DNA from: Nothopassalora personata
Taxonomy: Eukaryota; Ascomycota; Dothideomycetes; Mycosphaerellales; Mycosphaerellaceae
DNA: 64,000 bases
Direction: 5' to 3'
Assembly (NCBI GenBank): GCA_033816765.1
Contig: CM066290.1
Coordinates: 124,001 to 188,000 of the forward strand
Each line of letters starts with the position of its first letter. Positions within the stretch are counted from its first letter, which is position 1. Positions 44,616 through 56,400 of this stretch are shown piece after piece. The notes beneath the pieces were generated by a model. It was given only the letters and a program-made list of their open reading frames with translations, had not been told where the DNA came from and ran no database searches. The position numbers and the translations under genes were made by a program.

Positions 44616-45217
44616 CTACACTAGCTAAAGCCTTTGGCCCAATCGGGAAGGTACTAGGCTCATTTTGTGCGCCGCAACACGAGGATTCCAAAACTGGTCT
44701 CTTTTTTCGATACGACGTCTAGGGGATAAGTTATCGCCGCCCAACGGTAGCGATTACGCAAGCCCAACGCCAACGCCAACGCCAAGACCAAGACTTGGCG
44801 GGAGATTACGAGACGTCCGGTCATCCGATTTTAACGATTAGTAGCTCGTTTTAAAGCTCCACTCCCGAAGAATACGATGGTAATAAGGGCGTAGCCCTAA
44901 GATCACGTGACGCGGGATGTAGAAGGCGAAAGGAGCGAATTTCGTTACTTTTACGACACATAGGGCTTAGCCCTTAGCCTCTACGGCTATTTTCTTTGCG
45001 TATTTTGGGTTTTACGGCGTAAAAGGAGTACGGGAAAACCGCCGGGTCCCGTGAGGCAAGAAGGCCTCTACAATATCGCGAGGAAGGAACTCTGCTTACT
45101 TTTAGAGGTTTTTATTGCAAAAGGCTTTTCCTCTACTAACTAGAAAATGGTAGGGCACCCTACCCGTGTTGCATAGTCTTAGACTCACATAGCACGTTAA
45201 TGGAACAATCAATCAAA
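44616..45217 (+). other. 3' untranslated region of the LINE
   Basis: About 600 bp with no ORF. It has a short ACGCCA tandem repeat near 44760-44785, and its 3' end is presumably recognised during target-primed reverse transcription. Confidence 0.6.
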
Positions 45218-46389
45218 TACCCTCTAAATTCTACTAATAGCCCTACTATAGTCTAGGTACGTATTAATAAAGGCCGTAAACTAGAGGCGCCCGCTATTAG
45301 TACTATAAAGCTCGGAGATAACGCGTTAATTAAGAATCTTATTGTCTATCTACTATAGCTAGTAGCGGGTAAGCGTAGCTCGAAGAGTCTTCTCTCGGTT
45401 ACGAATCTCTAAACCGGTCTTACGAATCTTACCGACAATAGGAAACAAGACATCGAGCTTCTTGTTACTAAGGAATTTATCCTAGTAGCTCTTACCTATA
45501 CCGCTCTTAACTTTCTCGAAAAATAGGTTAACCTAGACGGAGTAGTCTTCGAACACCTTCTCGAAGCCCTTATAGAAGTCCTTTAACATCTTAACCCGCT
45601 TCTAAGGACTAAGCTCTCGGAATATAACATTAGCGGCGGACTTCGGCGTGTTCGTGTTAGTAAGGACATGCTTAACGTTGTCCGGTAGGCGAAGAGACTC
45701 GAACAAGGTCTAAGGTAGGCGGGTAAGCCTAGTAATAGTGCTAGTAAGCGCTATGCTCGAGCTAGCCGGGCGTAACGATAGACTAGCTAAAGCTATAATA
45801 ACTAGGATTCGCTATTAGTGAGATCGTAAGAGCTAGCTATCTCGTAGTGCTACTCTAGAGTAATAGTAAGCTTTAAAAGCTTAGTATTAGGGTAGGGCTT
45901 TAAAGAAGGTTAAGGTCGTAAAGAGAGAGAGAGGCTAAAGAACCGTCTAATGTGTTAGTAGCTCTAGTAATAGTATTAGTGTTTAAAGAAAAAGAGAGGA
46001 AGTAGTAGGTAGAGAGCTACGCTTAAGTATACCTCTTAGCGTATATCCCTATAACCGTTATAAAGGTAGTAGCGCCGAGACCGGTCTTATAAGTAGTAAG
46101 AGCAGTGCTATTAAGGTTATACTAAAGGTCCGATAACCCTATATGTAACCGAAAACTAGTGCTAGTGACTACCTAGGTAAGCATTTGGTAGGGGCATACT
46201 ACGCTATTACGTAATCCGATTTACCGGTCCCGGGACCGTTAAATGTGACTCTACTAACTAAGGTCCAACTAAGGTAAGAACACCTCATAAAGTGAAGTCT
46301 AGATAACCGAATCGGCTTAATAAACTGAAGGGCATACGTAACACATGCCTAAGGGAAGTAAACTCCGTACGCCATTGCTAACTAATTAG

Positions 46390-49300
46390 TTCTTAGCCTC
46401 GATCCTACTAAACTATGAAATTTCGGCTATAGAAAGGTCACAAGGCCTAACCTATAGCTTCTTAGATTCCGGTTTAGGATACGATCCCTTTTTGTTAACT
46501 CCTACAGGTAGCACGTCTTCGTCGGCGATAGGCTCGATCTCGTTCGAATTACTACTATCTTCGCTATTAGCGATGCTATTAGCGACTTCTCCCTCCCCTA
46601 TTACGAGATCGGTCCCATTATCTAAGTTTAGTACTCCTATGTTATCCGGGCGAAGCTCTAGAACTAGCTTAAGGTTTTCTCGTGCCTAAATACCCTTCAT
46701 TAGCGTACTATTAAGTTCCTTAAGAATATAGGTACTAAACTCCCTAGAGACACTAGACACCCGATATAGACCTTACTATCGGTAACCGATCTTACGTAAG
46801 AAGTTATCCTTATATAGCTTATCGAATCTTATAATAAGGTCGCCCTTCTAGAAACTAATAGAGTTAACATCCCGGTAAGAATTAAAGTAGTCCTTACTAA
46901 GTTCTCTTAGTCGCTTCCTTCGAGTATGTAGCTCTTCTAAACTAAGGTCTCGAGCCTAGAGTTAACGCGCACGTATAGTAAGTAGGTCCTTAGTCGTTCT
47001 TACCGATCCCTATTAGTAATTCGCCTACGTCGGGTGCTTAACCTCAATTGGTAGAATCGTGCGATAGCTATATAGGACCTAAGCTAGCGTTATTCTAGTA
47101 GTACGACAGGTCGTGGTCCTATTAGCCTATAATATAGCGGGTACCTATTACTCCCATCCGCGGTATGTGTTCCTTATAAGCTTTACTAACGCTATAAGAA
47201 TCGGACGGTATCTAGCCTCGACCGGAGTATTAGACTACGGATAGTACGGTAATATTCGGATTCTTCGAATACTAAGCCCTACGAGTAACCGCTTAACCTT
47301 AGCCGCATAAACCGTAGCGTTATTAAGCACAATTTTAGCATAGTAGCCGTACCTATAGAAGACATCTTCGTATAGAAACTTAGTTGCGTCCTAATGTTAG
47401 CTATATGTTAGCCTACTTATTGCTTTCGTGCCTAAGCATTTAATGTAGATTGCCTTAGGATCTCGGAAGGCTAATCCCCTTAAACTAAATAAACGTTAGT
47501 AATAGAATCTCCCTTAAACGCGCCTATTCCAATTTCTGTAACTCGTTCCTTTACTCTAGTAGTCCTAAGTAATCCTAATAAGTGAGCTAAATAGTTGCTA
47601 GGCGTTAGAGCCTTGCCGGGTTCCTATAGATGCGTCGTGTCGTCCTATAGATGCGTCGTGTCGTAGTCGTATCCGTTTTCCTTACTATAGCTATTTACCG
47701 GTCCCGGGACCGGTAAATCAAAGTCCGAGGTTTTTCCGAGATAGTGCGAGAACCTTACTAATTTTATTAAATCCGGCTTTAGCAAATCGGTAGGTTAAGC
47801 GCCGTAACTTAACCTACCCTTCTATTTCCCGACGCTTTTAACAGTTCTTAAAGGGTCTTACACCTATCCGAGCTAACTAGGGTAGTAAACATAACACTTT
47901 CACCTTTACGGCTAGTAATAGTCCCCTCCTATAAACCATTATCGTAGTTACGGGCAGTAGGTCGCACCTTACGGGCCTACGGACGTCCTAGGATTGTTAG
48001 TAAGTTTAGATCCGAGGAGATAAACATGTCTATTTAGTAGTAAACCCTAAATACCTAAACATCTAAATTGTCTATAACACCTTTAAACTAGGCCCGCCCT
48101 CTAGCACCTCGAAAGGTAAGGTAAGTACTCGACATTACCGGTAACCTAAATCTATAAGCGTTCCTCTAGCCGATAATATTCACCTCGGAACCCTCGTTAA
48201 TTAGGCACCTAATCTAGTTCTTATTTATTCCGAACTCCGCTACTACCTAAGGACTAGGGACTATAGTAAAGTTGTTAAGGACACTAGAGAGCCCGATTTT
48301 CTTAACGTCCTTATAGAGCTTAGTAGTAGGGACCGCTCCTTTAGAGTAAAGTATAGTTAAATATACTCCGACATACTAGGCCTAACTATCTTCGCGGAAG
48401 ACCTCCTTATTATACTTAGGTTTATCTTTATAGGTAACTACTTGTCTAGTGCGAACCTTAGGGTCCTTTCCTATAAGGCGTCGTACTGTAGCGAGCTTCT
48501 CCTAAAGAGCGGGGGTGTTAGTAACGCGACCGAAGAGGGTAGCCTCGAACTAGCGACTATATCGAAACTAATCTTAGGCGTTTACATTAGGAAACGTTGT
48601 CTAGAGGATCTAATCAATCTAGTAGATAATACCCTCTTCCTTTATAACCGGGCTATTACTAGCTAAACTATATTGTCGGACGTAGTTATTAATCCTTGTA
48701 GTCTTAGTATTCTATATACGCTTCCTTTATACGAAGGGGGCGTTCACGGGACTAATAGGCATATCCTTAGGCAGTTCTTTATTAGCATCGTTCCCTAATC
48801 TATTTACTTAAGCATTATTTCCCCTTCCTAGGGTTATCCCGGATTTAGCTAATGATTAAGTTTTATTAAGATGTAGCATCTTAAGGGGAGCTAACAGTTA
48901 GGTTATGATCTAATAGCCTAAGGCATCTACGATAACTCAGCTTATCGGAAGACACCTTCTCTCCCCTTTAGCTTAGATAGACATCTAACACAATTAACAC
49001 ATTAGTTCCTAATATATTGCTGCATACCCTGTAGCTATTAGCTAGTTAAAGATTAATCTCTTACTCTACTCCGCTACTAACCACGTATCCTATTAGGTCT
49101 TAACTTAACAAGTTTCGCTTATTTAAGCACTAACTTCGTTAATCATTTTAACCTCCTACTAGTTAATCTTAGCTTACCGGATCTCCTATTCCAATTGTAG
49201 GCGAACTTTCTTAGTAGCCTTAGCTCGGGCTCGTAGATCCTAGGCTAAGGACCGGGTCCTCGGGTGCGGATTCTTTAGAATGCCTACGGGTGCCTTCCCT

Positions 49301-50975
49301 TTCACTTTGTTAGACTATATAGGATAGGTAGATACCTCGTTAAGCTCGCCTAAGTCGATCGCCTACTCCGCTTCACTTTCTCTAAATGAGACCTAATATG
49401 TCCTAGTAGCCTTCGCCGCTTAGCTAGACCGTACGTCCTAAGGGCTATACTCTATTAAATGCCTAAAGTTAGGAGGGGGCTTAGAATAATTAGGAGGCGT
49501 GACCTTTATTACCCTAGTATAGTCCCTACCTATCTATTACTTACGTAGTGTAGAAATCTTATACTAGTTATTAAACTCGATCGGCCTATAATGTTCTTCG
49601 AGTAGAGGGAGTATATAGAGCAGTTTCGGTTTACTGTAGTCCCTCCGAAAGTTAAACTTAGTAGGACGCGGATCGCCTTCTTTCCCTAGATACTACTAGT
49701 TGTTCGGGGCGAGGTATACGTAGCCCCGGGATATTAAGGACCTTATCGCCCTATAATTACTAGCCTAGTGCTTCGAACTGCTACAGTTGTAGTAATAGCC
49801 ATCTATCGCTTTAGACTGTTCGCAATTCTACGATAGGGGACGCTACATTGCATAAACCTACAGTTTAGCGTCTAGGTCGTACCTCTCCGGTTATATAGAG
49901 CGTTAATTCTCGCTCGGGTAGAAGGTACCCGCGTCCGCGACGCGACCGCGCTAGTATACACGTATGCTTATTTTAGCTACCTTCTAGATTAGATTATCAT
50001 TAATAACAGTCCTAGAGGTAGCCTTCTTAAGCGTGTTAATTTTAGGCTTAAGGCGCGGCATTTACTTTACGACTAAGCGGTGTAGCTAAGGTAAAGTAAG
50101 AGGGAAATCTATATATATAGCTTTCTATCCCTCCTTACTATCTACGATGCTAGTAGCTTTATCGAGGATCCTCTAAAAGTCCCTAAACTTCTTAGGCTAC
50201 TTCGGGTGAAGCCCGTAAGCCTTATAGACCGCTTTCGCGACCGCCTCTAGTAATCCCTAAAGGAGAAGGCGACTCCGGGAGCTATTATCCAAATCCTTAG
50301 GTTCAATTAGGTTACTTAAGGATATAAACAGGCGGATGAATTCCTTTATATCTTATTCTTTAGGCCTCTTACCTTACTACGCCCTAACAATCTCCTTAAG
50401 ATATTCCCGACTCCCTAATATCGAGTAGGCGTTAAACCTTAAGAACTCTAATAAGAACGCCCTCCTAAAACGTGCCTTGTTAGTAAGCTACCTAGGTAGC
50501 CTTATAACTACGCGCCGGATAGTAGTTTCGTAATTACGCTTAAACCTACCCTAGAAATCATCCTTCTTAATAGATGCCCGAGGCGGATACTAGTCTATTA
50601 GGTCGCTAAATCGCTCCTAGAACTTAGTAGCATTAGTACTATTAAAGAACGGATTCTTAGCACCCCCTAGAGGTGGAAAGCGAGGGCTAGCGTTTTCTAT
50701 TGCTACTGCTAATCGTCTAAAGAGGGCAGTTATAGTATCCATTCCAATTGTACTATTCGTTCCTACACCTATACCTAATTCAGCGGCGCTAGTTCCGCTT
50801 CTCTCTTCCTTACTAGATTTAGGTGTTTCCCCTTCCTCCGATTCCTCTATCCCCTTATAAGGGATAGAATCCCTATAGACCCCTTCTATTTTCGTAGGGT
50901 TTATAGGCTATTTGTAACCTCTACCTATGTCGGTAAAGGTGCTAAGTTTTTCTAGTAATGTAGCTATATCTATTG
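46390..50975 (-). pseudogene. Gag-Pol of C2, RIP-inactivated, RT/RNase H deleted
   Basis: Aligns with C1 6315-12989 except for the deletion at 47382. It also carries a 21-bp tandem duplication (CCTATAGATGCGTCGTGTCG T unit) near 47625-47665 and the solo LTR. No domain is readable. Confidence 0.75.
48864..49110. mobile_element. Solo LTR in C2, 247 bp
   Basis: It interrupts the C2 copy of gag-pol at the site matching C1 about 11126. The ends are TATTAAG (RIP form of TGTTAAG) and CTTAACA, a perfect inverted pair, with TSD AGTTT at 48859-48863 and 49111-49115. C1 provides the empty site. It differs from every other LTR in the window, so it is a separate family. Confidence 0.85.
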
Positions 50976-51239
50976 TTACGAGGTGTTTACTTTAGAATGC
51001 GCTAATACTAGTTATTACTTAATAGGACCTTATAACCGTGATTGTTACTAAATACCTTAGACCTTAAGTGTTTTTGACCTTAGTCGACCTTAACCGTGAA
51101 CCTTAACCTTAAACCTTAACCTTAAGTAATGACCTTAACCGTGAACCTTAGACCTTAAACCGTGATTTTAACCTTATAAACTAGATACTAATACGCTACC
51201 GGGTGTACACTTAATAACCCCCCTTATTGACTACTAAAA

Positions 51240-51632
51240 TAATGTCTACTAACTACTCTATGTAGGCCTATCTAAGTTGTGGTAGTGTGGAGCGGCGCTT
51301 ATGTAAGCAGAGGTATTTCCCGGTCCCGGGACCGTAAAATTAGGTCACGTAACGAGTAGCGTAGTAGCTAGATAAAACAAGAGGATTAGCGGACCTAAAC
51401 CCCTATACCCTCTACTCGAGAGGTATAAATTGAATTGTTACCTTAATGCTACGCTTACAATGCTTAACTACGCAGTATATATCTTAACAGCTATACTAGG
51501 TCCCGCTAGCTCACCTAAATGTCTAATTAAACCTAAATGAAATTAGGGTAAGTTAGACCTAAGGGACCCTCCCTCTAAACCTAAGGTTGACATAACTAAA
51601 CCTAAGGTTAACATAACCAATTAGTCGTTAAT
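51240..51632 (-). repeat. 5' LTR of C2
   Basis: Same extra repeat as the left LTR. Palindrome copy at 51315-51340. Confidence 0.88.
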
Positions 51633-51637
51633 ACTAT

Positions 51638-51850
51638 TATAATTTAGTCTTACGAAGAGTAGTAGGTAGAAGAGATCCTATACGCTAGAACTAAGGTTAG
51701 AGGTAGAGGCCGAGTGCGCGAAGTCCTAGTAAAATGGACCGGATACTATAAGCCTATATAGGAACTATTAGGGTACCTCGCGGATACAGCGGCCGCGGAT
51801 AACTTCGAGAGGAGATATAGTAACCTAATAACGCATAACGGACCGAAGGA
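51638..51850 (+). pseudogene. Chromodomain-containing integrase end of element D
   Basis: Starting right after C2, the frame reads VEEILYARTKV, GRVREVLVKWTGYYKP and GYLADTAAADNFERRY. This is the VExIL...VKWxGY pattern of chromovirus integrase chromodomains, which bind modified histone tails. It differs from the gypsy A chromodomain at 18935-19020, so it belongs to another family. Confidence 0.65.
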
Positions 51851-53314
51851 GGCATAGGATACGAATAGAAGGGAGAAAAGGCGAAAAGGTAAGGATTACT
51901 AGGGATTTAGCGTAGATATAGGCGTTTAGGAAAAGGTAGGCGTTCTTTTAGGTTAGGGAGTCTTTTTAGGAGATAGAGAGAAGTAAGAAGGTATAGGTAA
52001 GTTTAAGAGCGTTTCATTTTAGCGGCGTCCGCCGTAAAAGTAGCGGAGCCCGATCCCTTTCGAGATAGCTACATACTATAATAGCCCGGTCGCGGCCCGC
52101 GCGAAAGACGAGGGTGCCCGAAGGCTAGTTAGTAGAGGCCGAGGCCTAACGCACGCGGCGCTAGCCTAGCTAGAGGTCGCGTAGGGCGCCCCCGGGACTA
52201 AGAGGTCGGTTAGCGATAGTTTTATAACGGGGCCCGTAGTATATACGTCTACCTAAAGGTAAGCTAAGCATTAGCTACAGTACCTATAACCTTAGCGACG
52301 ACCGTACTAAAAGAATCGGTAAGCGCGTATAAAGAGGCGGGGGCCGTAGAAACTTACCGGGAGAGCATACTAGTACGCTAGAGAGGCTTTAAAGTCTTCT
52401 AGGCTTTAAGGACGGCGCGGAGCTTAGTACGAGCGTCGTCGCTAAAAGACCGTAAGCCGGTAGAAAAGTCGCGGAGGACGCTAGGGAGGATGCTTACGCG
52501 CGGTTCTAGTTAGTAGCGCGGGTCTACTTAGTATAGGCGGCGTAGGCGAGCTCCGGCCTAAAACGCGCGGTTAGCGATAATTTTCCTTCGGGGTCCGCGC
52601 GGTACATATATATCCTCGCAATACTTACGATTAGTATTGTAGGCCTAGTAGGCGCGCGCGGTTACGCCCTAACAATAATTAGCGGACCCCGATAAGAATA
52701 GGACGAGGACCGGTACTTATATACTAGGAGACGTAGTCTACGCTAGTAGAGGCGTAGGGAACGTAGTAGATGCAGCGTTAGGCTATTTTATACTAGGCTC
52801 CGGTTAGAATGTTTCGGTCTCCGTAGGAATTCATTCGGACTCACTTAATAGTATTAATAGGAGATATAGTAGTAGTGGTTTCTATTTACGGTATGCTATT
52901 AGTATCTATCGGAACCCGTAGGGAAAATGTCGTCTCCCTAAGCAATAGGCATAAGATGCGCGAATATGCCCCTAAGGCTAGAGACGCTTAGCTAGGGGGG
53001 AGGGGGAGGGGCGACTTACGCGTACGGTAGGTAATAAGGAAAAGAAAGAAAAGAAAAAAAAGAGAACGAGAACCTAAAGATATGTTCTAGGCTCCTATTA
53101 TTTACATGTAATAATAGCTATTATTACTTAGTAGACAATAGTAAACCTTATACTTACCTAGGCAATAATACTTCGTCTCGGCGTCGGCGGGGCCAGATAA
53201 TAAGGAAGAGAAGCTCGGGCACTTCCTATTACGAGCCTAACGAAAACACCTAAGACAATGGGCTCTAGGGCGGAGCTATAACTAGGGGCGGCGGAGGAGG
53301 AAGGGGGAGGGTAG
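51851..53314 (+). other. 3' tail of element D
   Basis: About 1.46 kb with GC-rich patches. It holds a diverged internal repeat: GGTTAGCGATAGTTTTATAA (about 52208) and GGTTAGCGATAATTTTCCTT (about 52570), each followed by a similar GGG-C/T-CCG stretch. No gene can be supported. An A/G-rich tract lies at 53035-53065. Confidence 0.45.
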
Positions 53315-53476
53315 TGTAAGGGGCGGGCCCCTGTTTCTTAGCATAGGCTACGCCTATACGTTCGGATTGCTTTCCGACACCTTTTCTTCGGATAGCGTGT
53401 AACTTCCCCTTTCTTCTATATCGAACTTATTATAAACTTCATAGAACTTTAGTGTATACGTCGTTTACCCGTAACA
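53315..53476 (+). repeat. 3' LTR of element D
   Basis: Starts TGTAAGGGG and ends CGTAACA. Followed by ATAGA. Confidence 0.9.
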
Positions 53477-56400
53477 ATAGAGTAGATTTCTTAACTATAT
53501 TATTTCCCTATAGTATTTAGTTAAGGCTATATACTCTGCTTTAGTGCTTAATAGCACTATCTCCTTCTATAGGTTAGATTTCTAGATAATAGGACTTCTA
53601 GCTATTTTAACTAGGAGTCCTAAGGTGGATCTACCTATTAGATCTCTAGAGAAATTAGAGTCTATGTAGATCTCTAGCTTTAGGGATTGTGTTTTTCTAA
53701 AGATTAGGCACTTGTTAATTGTTCTAGTAATATATCTCTAAACATGCTTTACTATAGCAATATGTTCTACTAAAGGATTAGCTAAGAATTTAGCTAAGTA
53801 GTTTATTGCATAGGAGATATCTAGCCTAGTCTAGTTAGCTAGGTACTAGAGTTCCCTAATTAATGTATTAAATAGATTGTAATCCTATATATTGCATTGC
53901 TCTTTATGAGCTTTATATAGGCGGTTAAGGGGATACTTAACACTTTTAGCTAAGTCTAGACTATGTTTCTAAAGTTTCTCTAAAGCATAGTGCTTTTAGG
54001 AGATATAGAGATCTCTATTCTTTTTACTTTTTAGTTATATGCCTAGGAAAAGGTTAGTGTTAACAGTTTTAATAGAGTACTTGTTCTTTAGTTTAGTAAT
54101 GAACCCCTTAATCTTCTAATTACTATCGCTAAAGATCTAAAAGTTATCTACATATAGGAGAACTAAAAGATTCTCCCCCTAAAAAAGACATACATTAGAA
54201 TTAAGTCTCTTTAGGCCTAATTCTTCTAGAGCTTCCTTAGTATTATAGTACTAGAGGTTTATAGCTTGTTTTAATCTATATAGTCCCTTCTTAATTTCTA
54301 GGACTTTATTAGATAGATCTTTCTTAATAAGTTCTGCCCCTTCTAGTAGTTTAATATATAAAGGTCTGTTAATGTTAGGGTTTATAAATGCTATTTTAAC
54401 ATTAATCTGTCTCCTCTTCTAGCTAAGAACTATGCATAGGGCTAGGAGAATCCTACTTGTTAGTAGCCTTAGGGTTAGAGTAAAGGTTTTAATATAGTCT
54501 ATCCCTTACTTTTAAGTAAACCCATTTGCTACCTATCTAGCTCTACGCTTCTTAATAGACCTATTAGGAAGATACTTATAGTACAGGACCTATTTTCCTA
54601 TAAGTAGTTTCCTACCCTTAGGGACTTTCTATAATAGGATCTATATAATACATTCTATGTCTTCTAAGGAGTTGTATTCCTTTCTAATTGCCCTACTCTA
54701 TTTAGCTCTATTAGGTCTGTTTAATGCTTTAGTTAGGGTAGTAGGATCTATAAGCTTCCCCTTCTTTATATTATCTATAGCTATTATAGCGAATACTTTC
54801 TCAAGTTTGCTATAATTATAATAGGATCTGTTCTATCTTAAACTTCTCCTAGTTAGCTTAGGATAGACCTTAGCTTATTTAGTCTTTATAGGCTTATAAG
54901 TCCTATCTCTCTTTCTCTTACTAATGTATAGGGTAGGGTAGAATAGTGTTATAGCCTAATTAGGGTCTTCTTACATAGCTAGGGCTATGTCTTCTTAGTG
55001 TAGTTCTTTAGACTATAAAGTCTAAGGCTTATGCTCTATAGGGGATTGTTCCTAGAGCTAGGTGTACTCTATAGGAGATTGTTCCTAGAGCTAGGTATGC
55101 TCTATAGGAGACTATTCCTAGAGCTAGGTATGCTCTATAGGAGACTATTCCTAGAGCTAGGGGGATGTGTCTCTAAATAGTAGACGTGAATCTTCTGTCC
55201 TATGCTCCCCCTAAGACTAACCTTAGTTAGGGAAGTCTTGTTACGAAGCCCTTTATGTTTTAGGTTAGTTACTATACTACTATAGCTCCCCCTCTAGCTA
55301 CATAGCTCCCCTTAAAGGTTTATAGGGTTAGTAACTCGCTTCTAGCTCGTATAGCCCTTTATAAGGTATATAAATACCTTTATGGTAAGGGTCCTTAGGG
55401 TTATTATAGGGGTGTCTAAGGAAGGTAATCTCGTTATCTAGGACAGCATACTTATTACTAGTAGTAAGCTAGGAGCTCTTAATAGTCTACCCTATCTACT
55501 CCCCCTAAGCGACCTACTTACCTACAGGGATTTAGTATTACGAGTTCTATAAGAAATCTTTATTAAAAGTTACATAGGGGGAATAGGTTATCTTAAAGAC
55601 CCATTTTCCCTTCTCCTACTATAGCTTCCACAGCAGGTAGTTAGTTAATAAACTACCCTAGAATCCTATATACTACTATATGTCCGCCCTTATAGAGAAC
55701 TTTTTAGACTTAGTGTAATTGTCGTTATGTTTATATGCTTTATATCTAAACCTCCTTACATTCCTTAAGTCTATCTCTTTAACATTAATGCCTAGGTCCT
55801 TCTTAAAGTCAATCTATGGTACATTTTTGTTGTTAAGTTAAAGAGGCGGTTCGTAATATAGCATGCAAAATCTATAGCCTAGGGCTAGAGGTTCTATAGT
55901 AAGCTAGAGTCTATAAGTATAGCTCTAGCCTTATTAATAATAACTTTATTCGAAGCTTTAGCAATTCTATTCTACTTAGGTGTGTATAGTAATGCAAAAT
56001 CCCATCTAATTCCTTTATGTTAGGTATGTGTTCTAAGTTCAATGTTGTTGAATTCCCTACTACTATCTAAGAACTAGATCTTAGGTTTCTTCTTATAGTA
56101 GTTTCATATTATAGTAAGCTAAGTCTTAATTACTATTAGAGCATCACTTTTCTTTAGAAGTGGCAAGTACTATCTCATCCTAGTTTTAGCACACGTAAGC
56201 ATAAGGCAATATACGTAACTATTATAAGAGAGTGGAGTGATTAGACTAACTAGGTTAGTATAGATTTTATCTAATACCTCTAGTGTAGGTCTCCTAGGGA
56301 TTCTTAAAACAACTCTTTATAACCTTATAAGCTTACAAGTCTTATAGTACCCTAACTCTATAGTATTAACATCTTCTAGGCCCTTAACTACTTCTTTTGT

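Larger units (their letters stand above)
39882..45217 (+). mobile_element. LINE (non-LTR retrotransposon), 5.3 kb, mildly RIP-mutated
   Basis: A 14-bp duplication TACCCTCTAAATTC (39868-39881 and 45218-45231) flanks an element with an RNA-binding-like ORF1 and an endonuclease/RT ORF2. C1 shows the empty site (GCCCTCTGAATTC near 5132). The 5' end carries 27 bp copied from the target element (39895-39921). The 3' end (ATCAATCAAA) lacks a long poly-A. Confidence 0.93.
37540..45800 (-). pseudogene. Second ORF of C2, RIP-inactivated and split by the LINE
   Basis: Aligns with C1 2810-5713 along its length in two parts, 37540-39881 and 45218-45800. CpA/TpG sites are converted and the start ATG is lost. 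It shows that the second ORF was already part of the element before the two copies diverged. Confidence 0.75.
36539..51632 (-). mobile_element. Element C2: RIP-mutated, internally deleted relative of C1
   Basis: LTRs 36539-36930 and 51240-51632 and the whole interior align with C1, the differences being overwhelmingly CpA to TpA type. Net of a LINE (39882-45217) and a solo LTR (48864-49110), C2 is shorter than C1. About 2.4 kb matching C1 7301-9675 is missing at 47382 (RT, RNase H, start of integrase). Remnants of both C1 ORFs are present but unreadable. Flanking pentamers are ACTAC (36534-36538) and ACTAT (51633-51637). Confidence 0.92.
34143..53476 (+). mobile_element. LTR element D (chromovirus-like), gutted, nested in copia B
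   Basis: LTRs of 162 bp at 34143-34304 and 53315-53476 share the GGGGCGGGCCCCT start region and the TTTACCCGTAACA end. They are flanked by a perfect ATAGA duplication (34138-34142, 53477-53481). A purine tract (GGAGGAGGAAGGGGGAGGG) precedes the right LTR, so the element reads on the plus strand. Only a gag-like remnant (34305-34838) and a chromodomain plus 3' tail (about 51638-53314) remain. Protease to integrase is missing and gypsy B and C2 lie between. Confidence 0.88.

Noticed and set aside
55020..55160. Tandem repeat of about 35 bp as a possible satellite
   Set aside because: It lies inside the copia B coding remnant and has only about four units, so it is a local expansion rather than a separate element.
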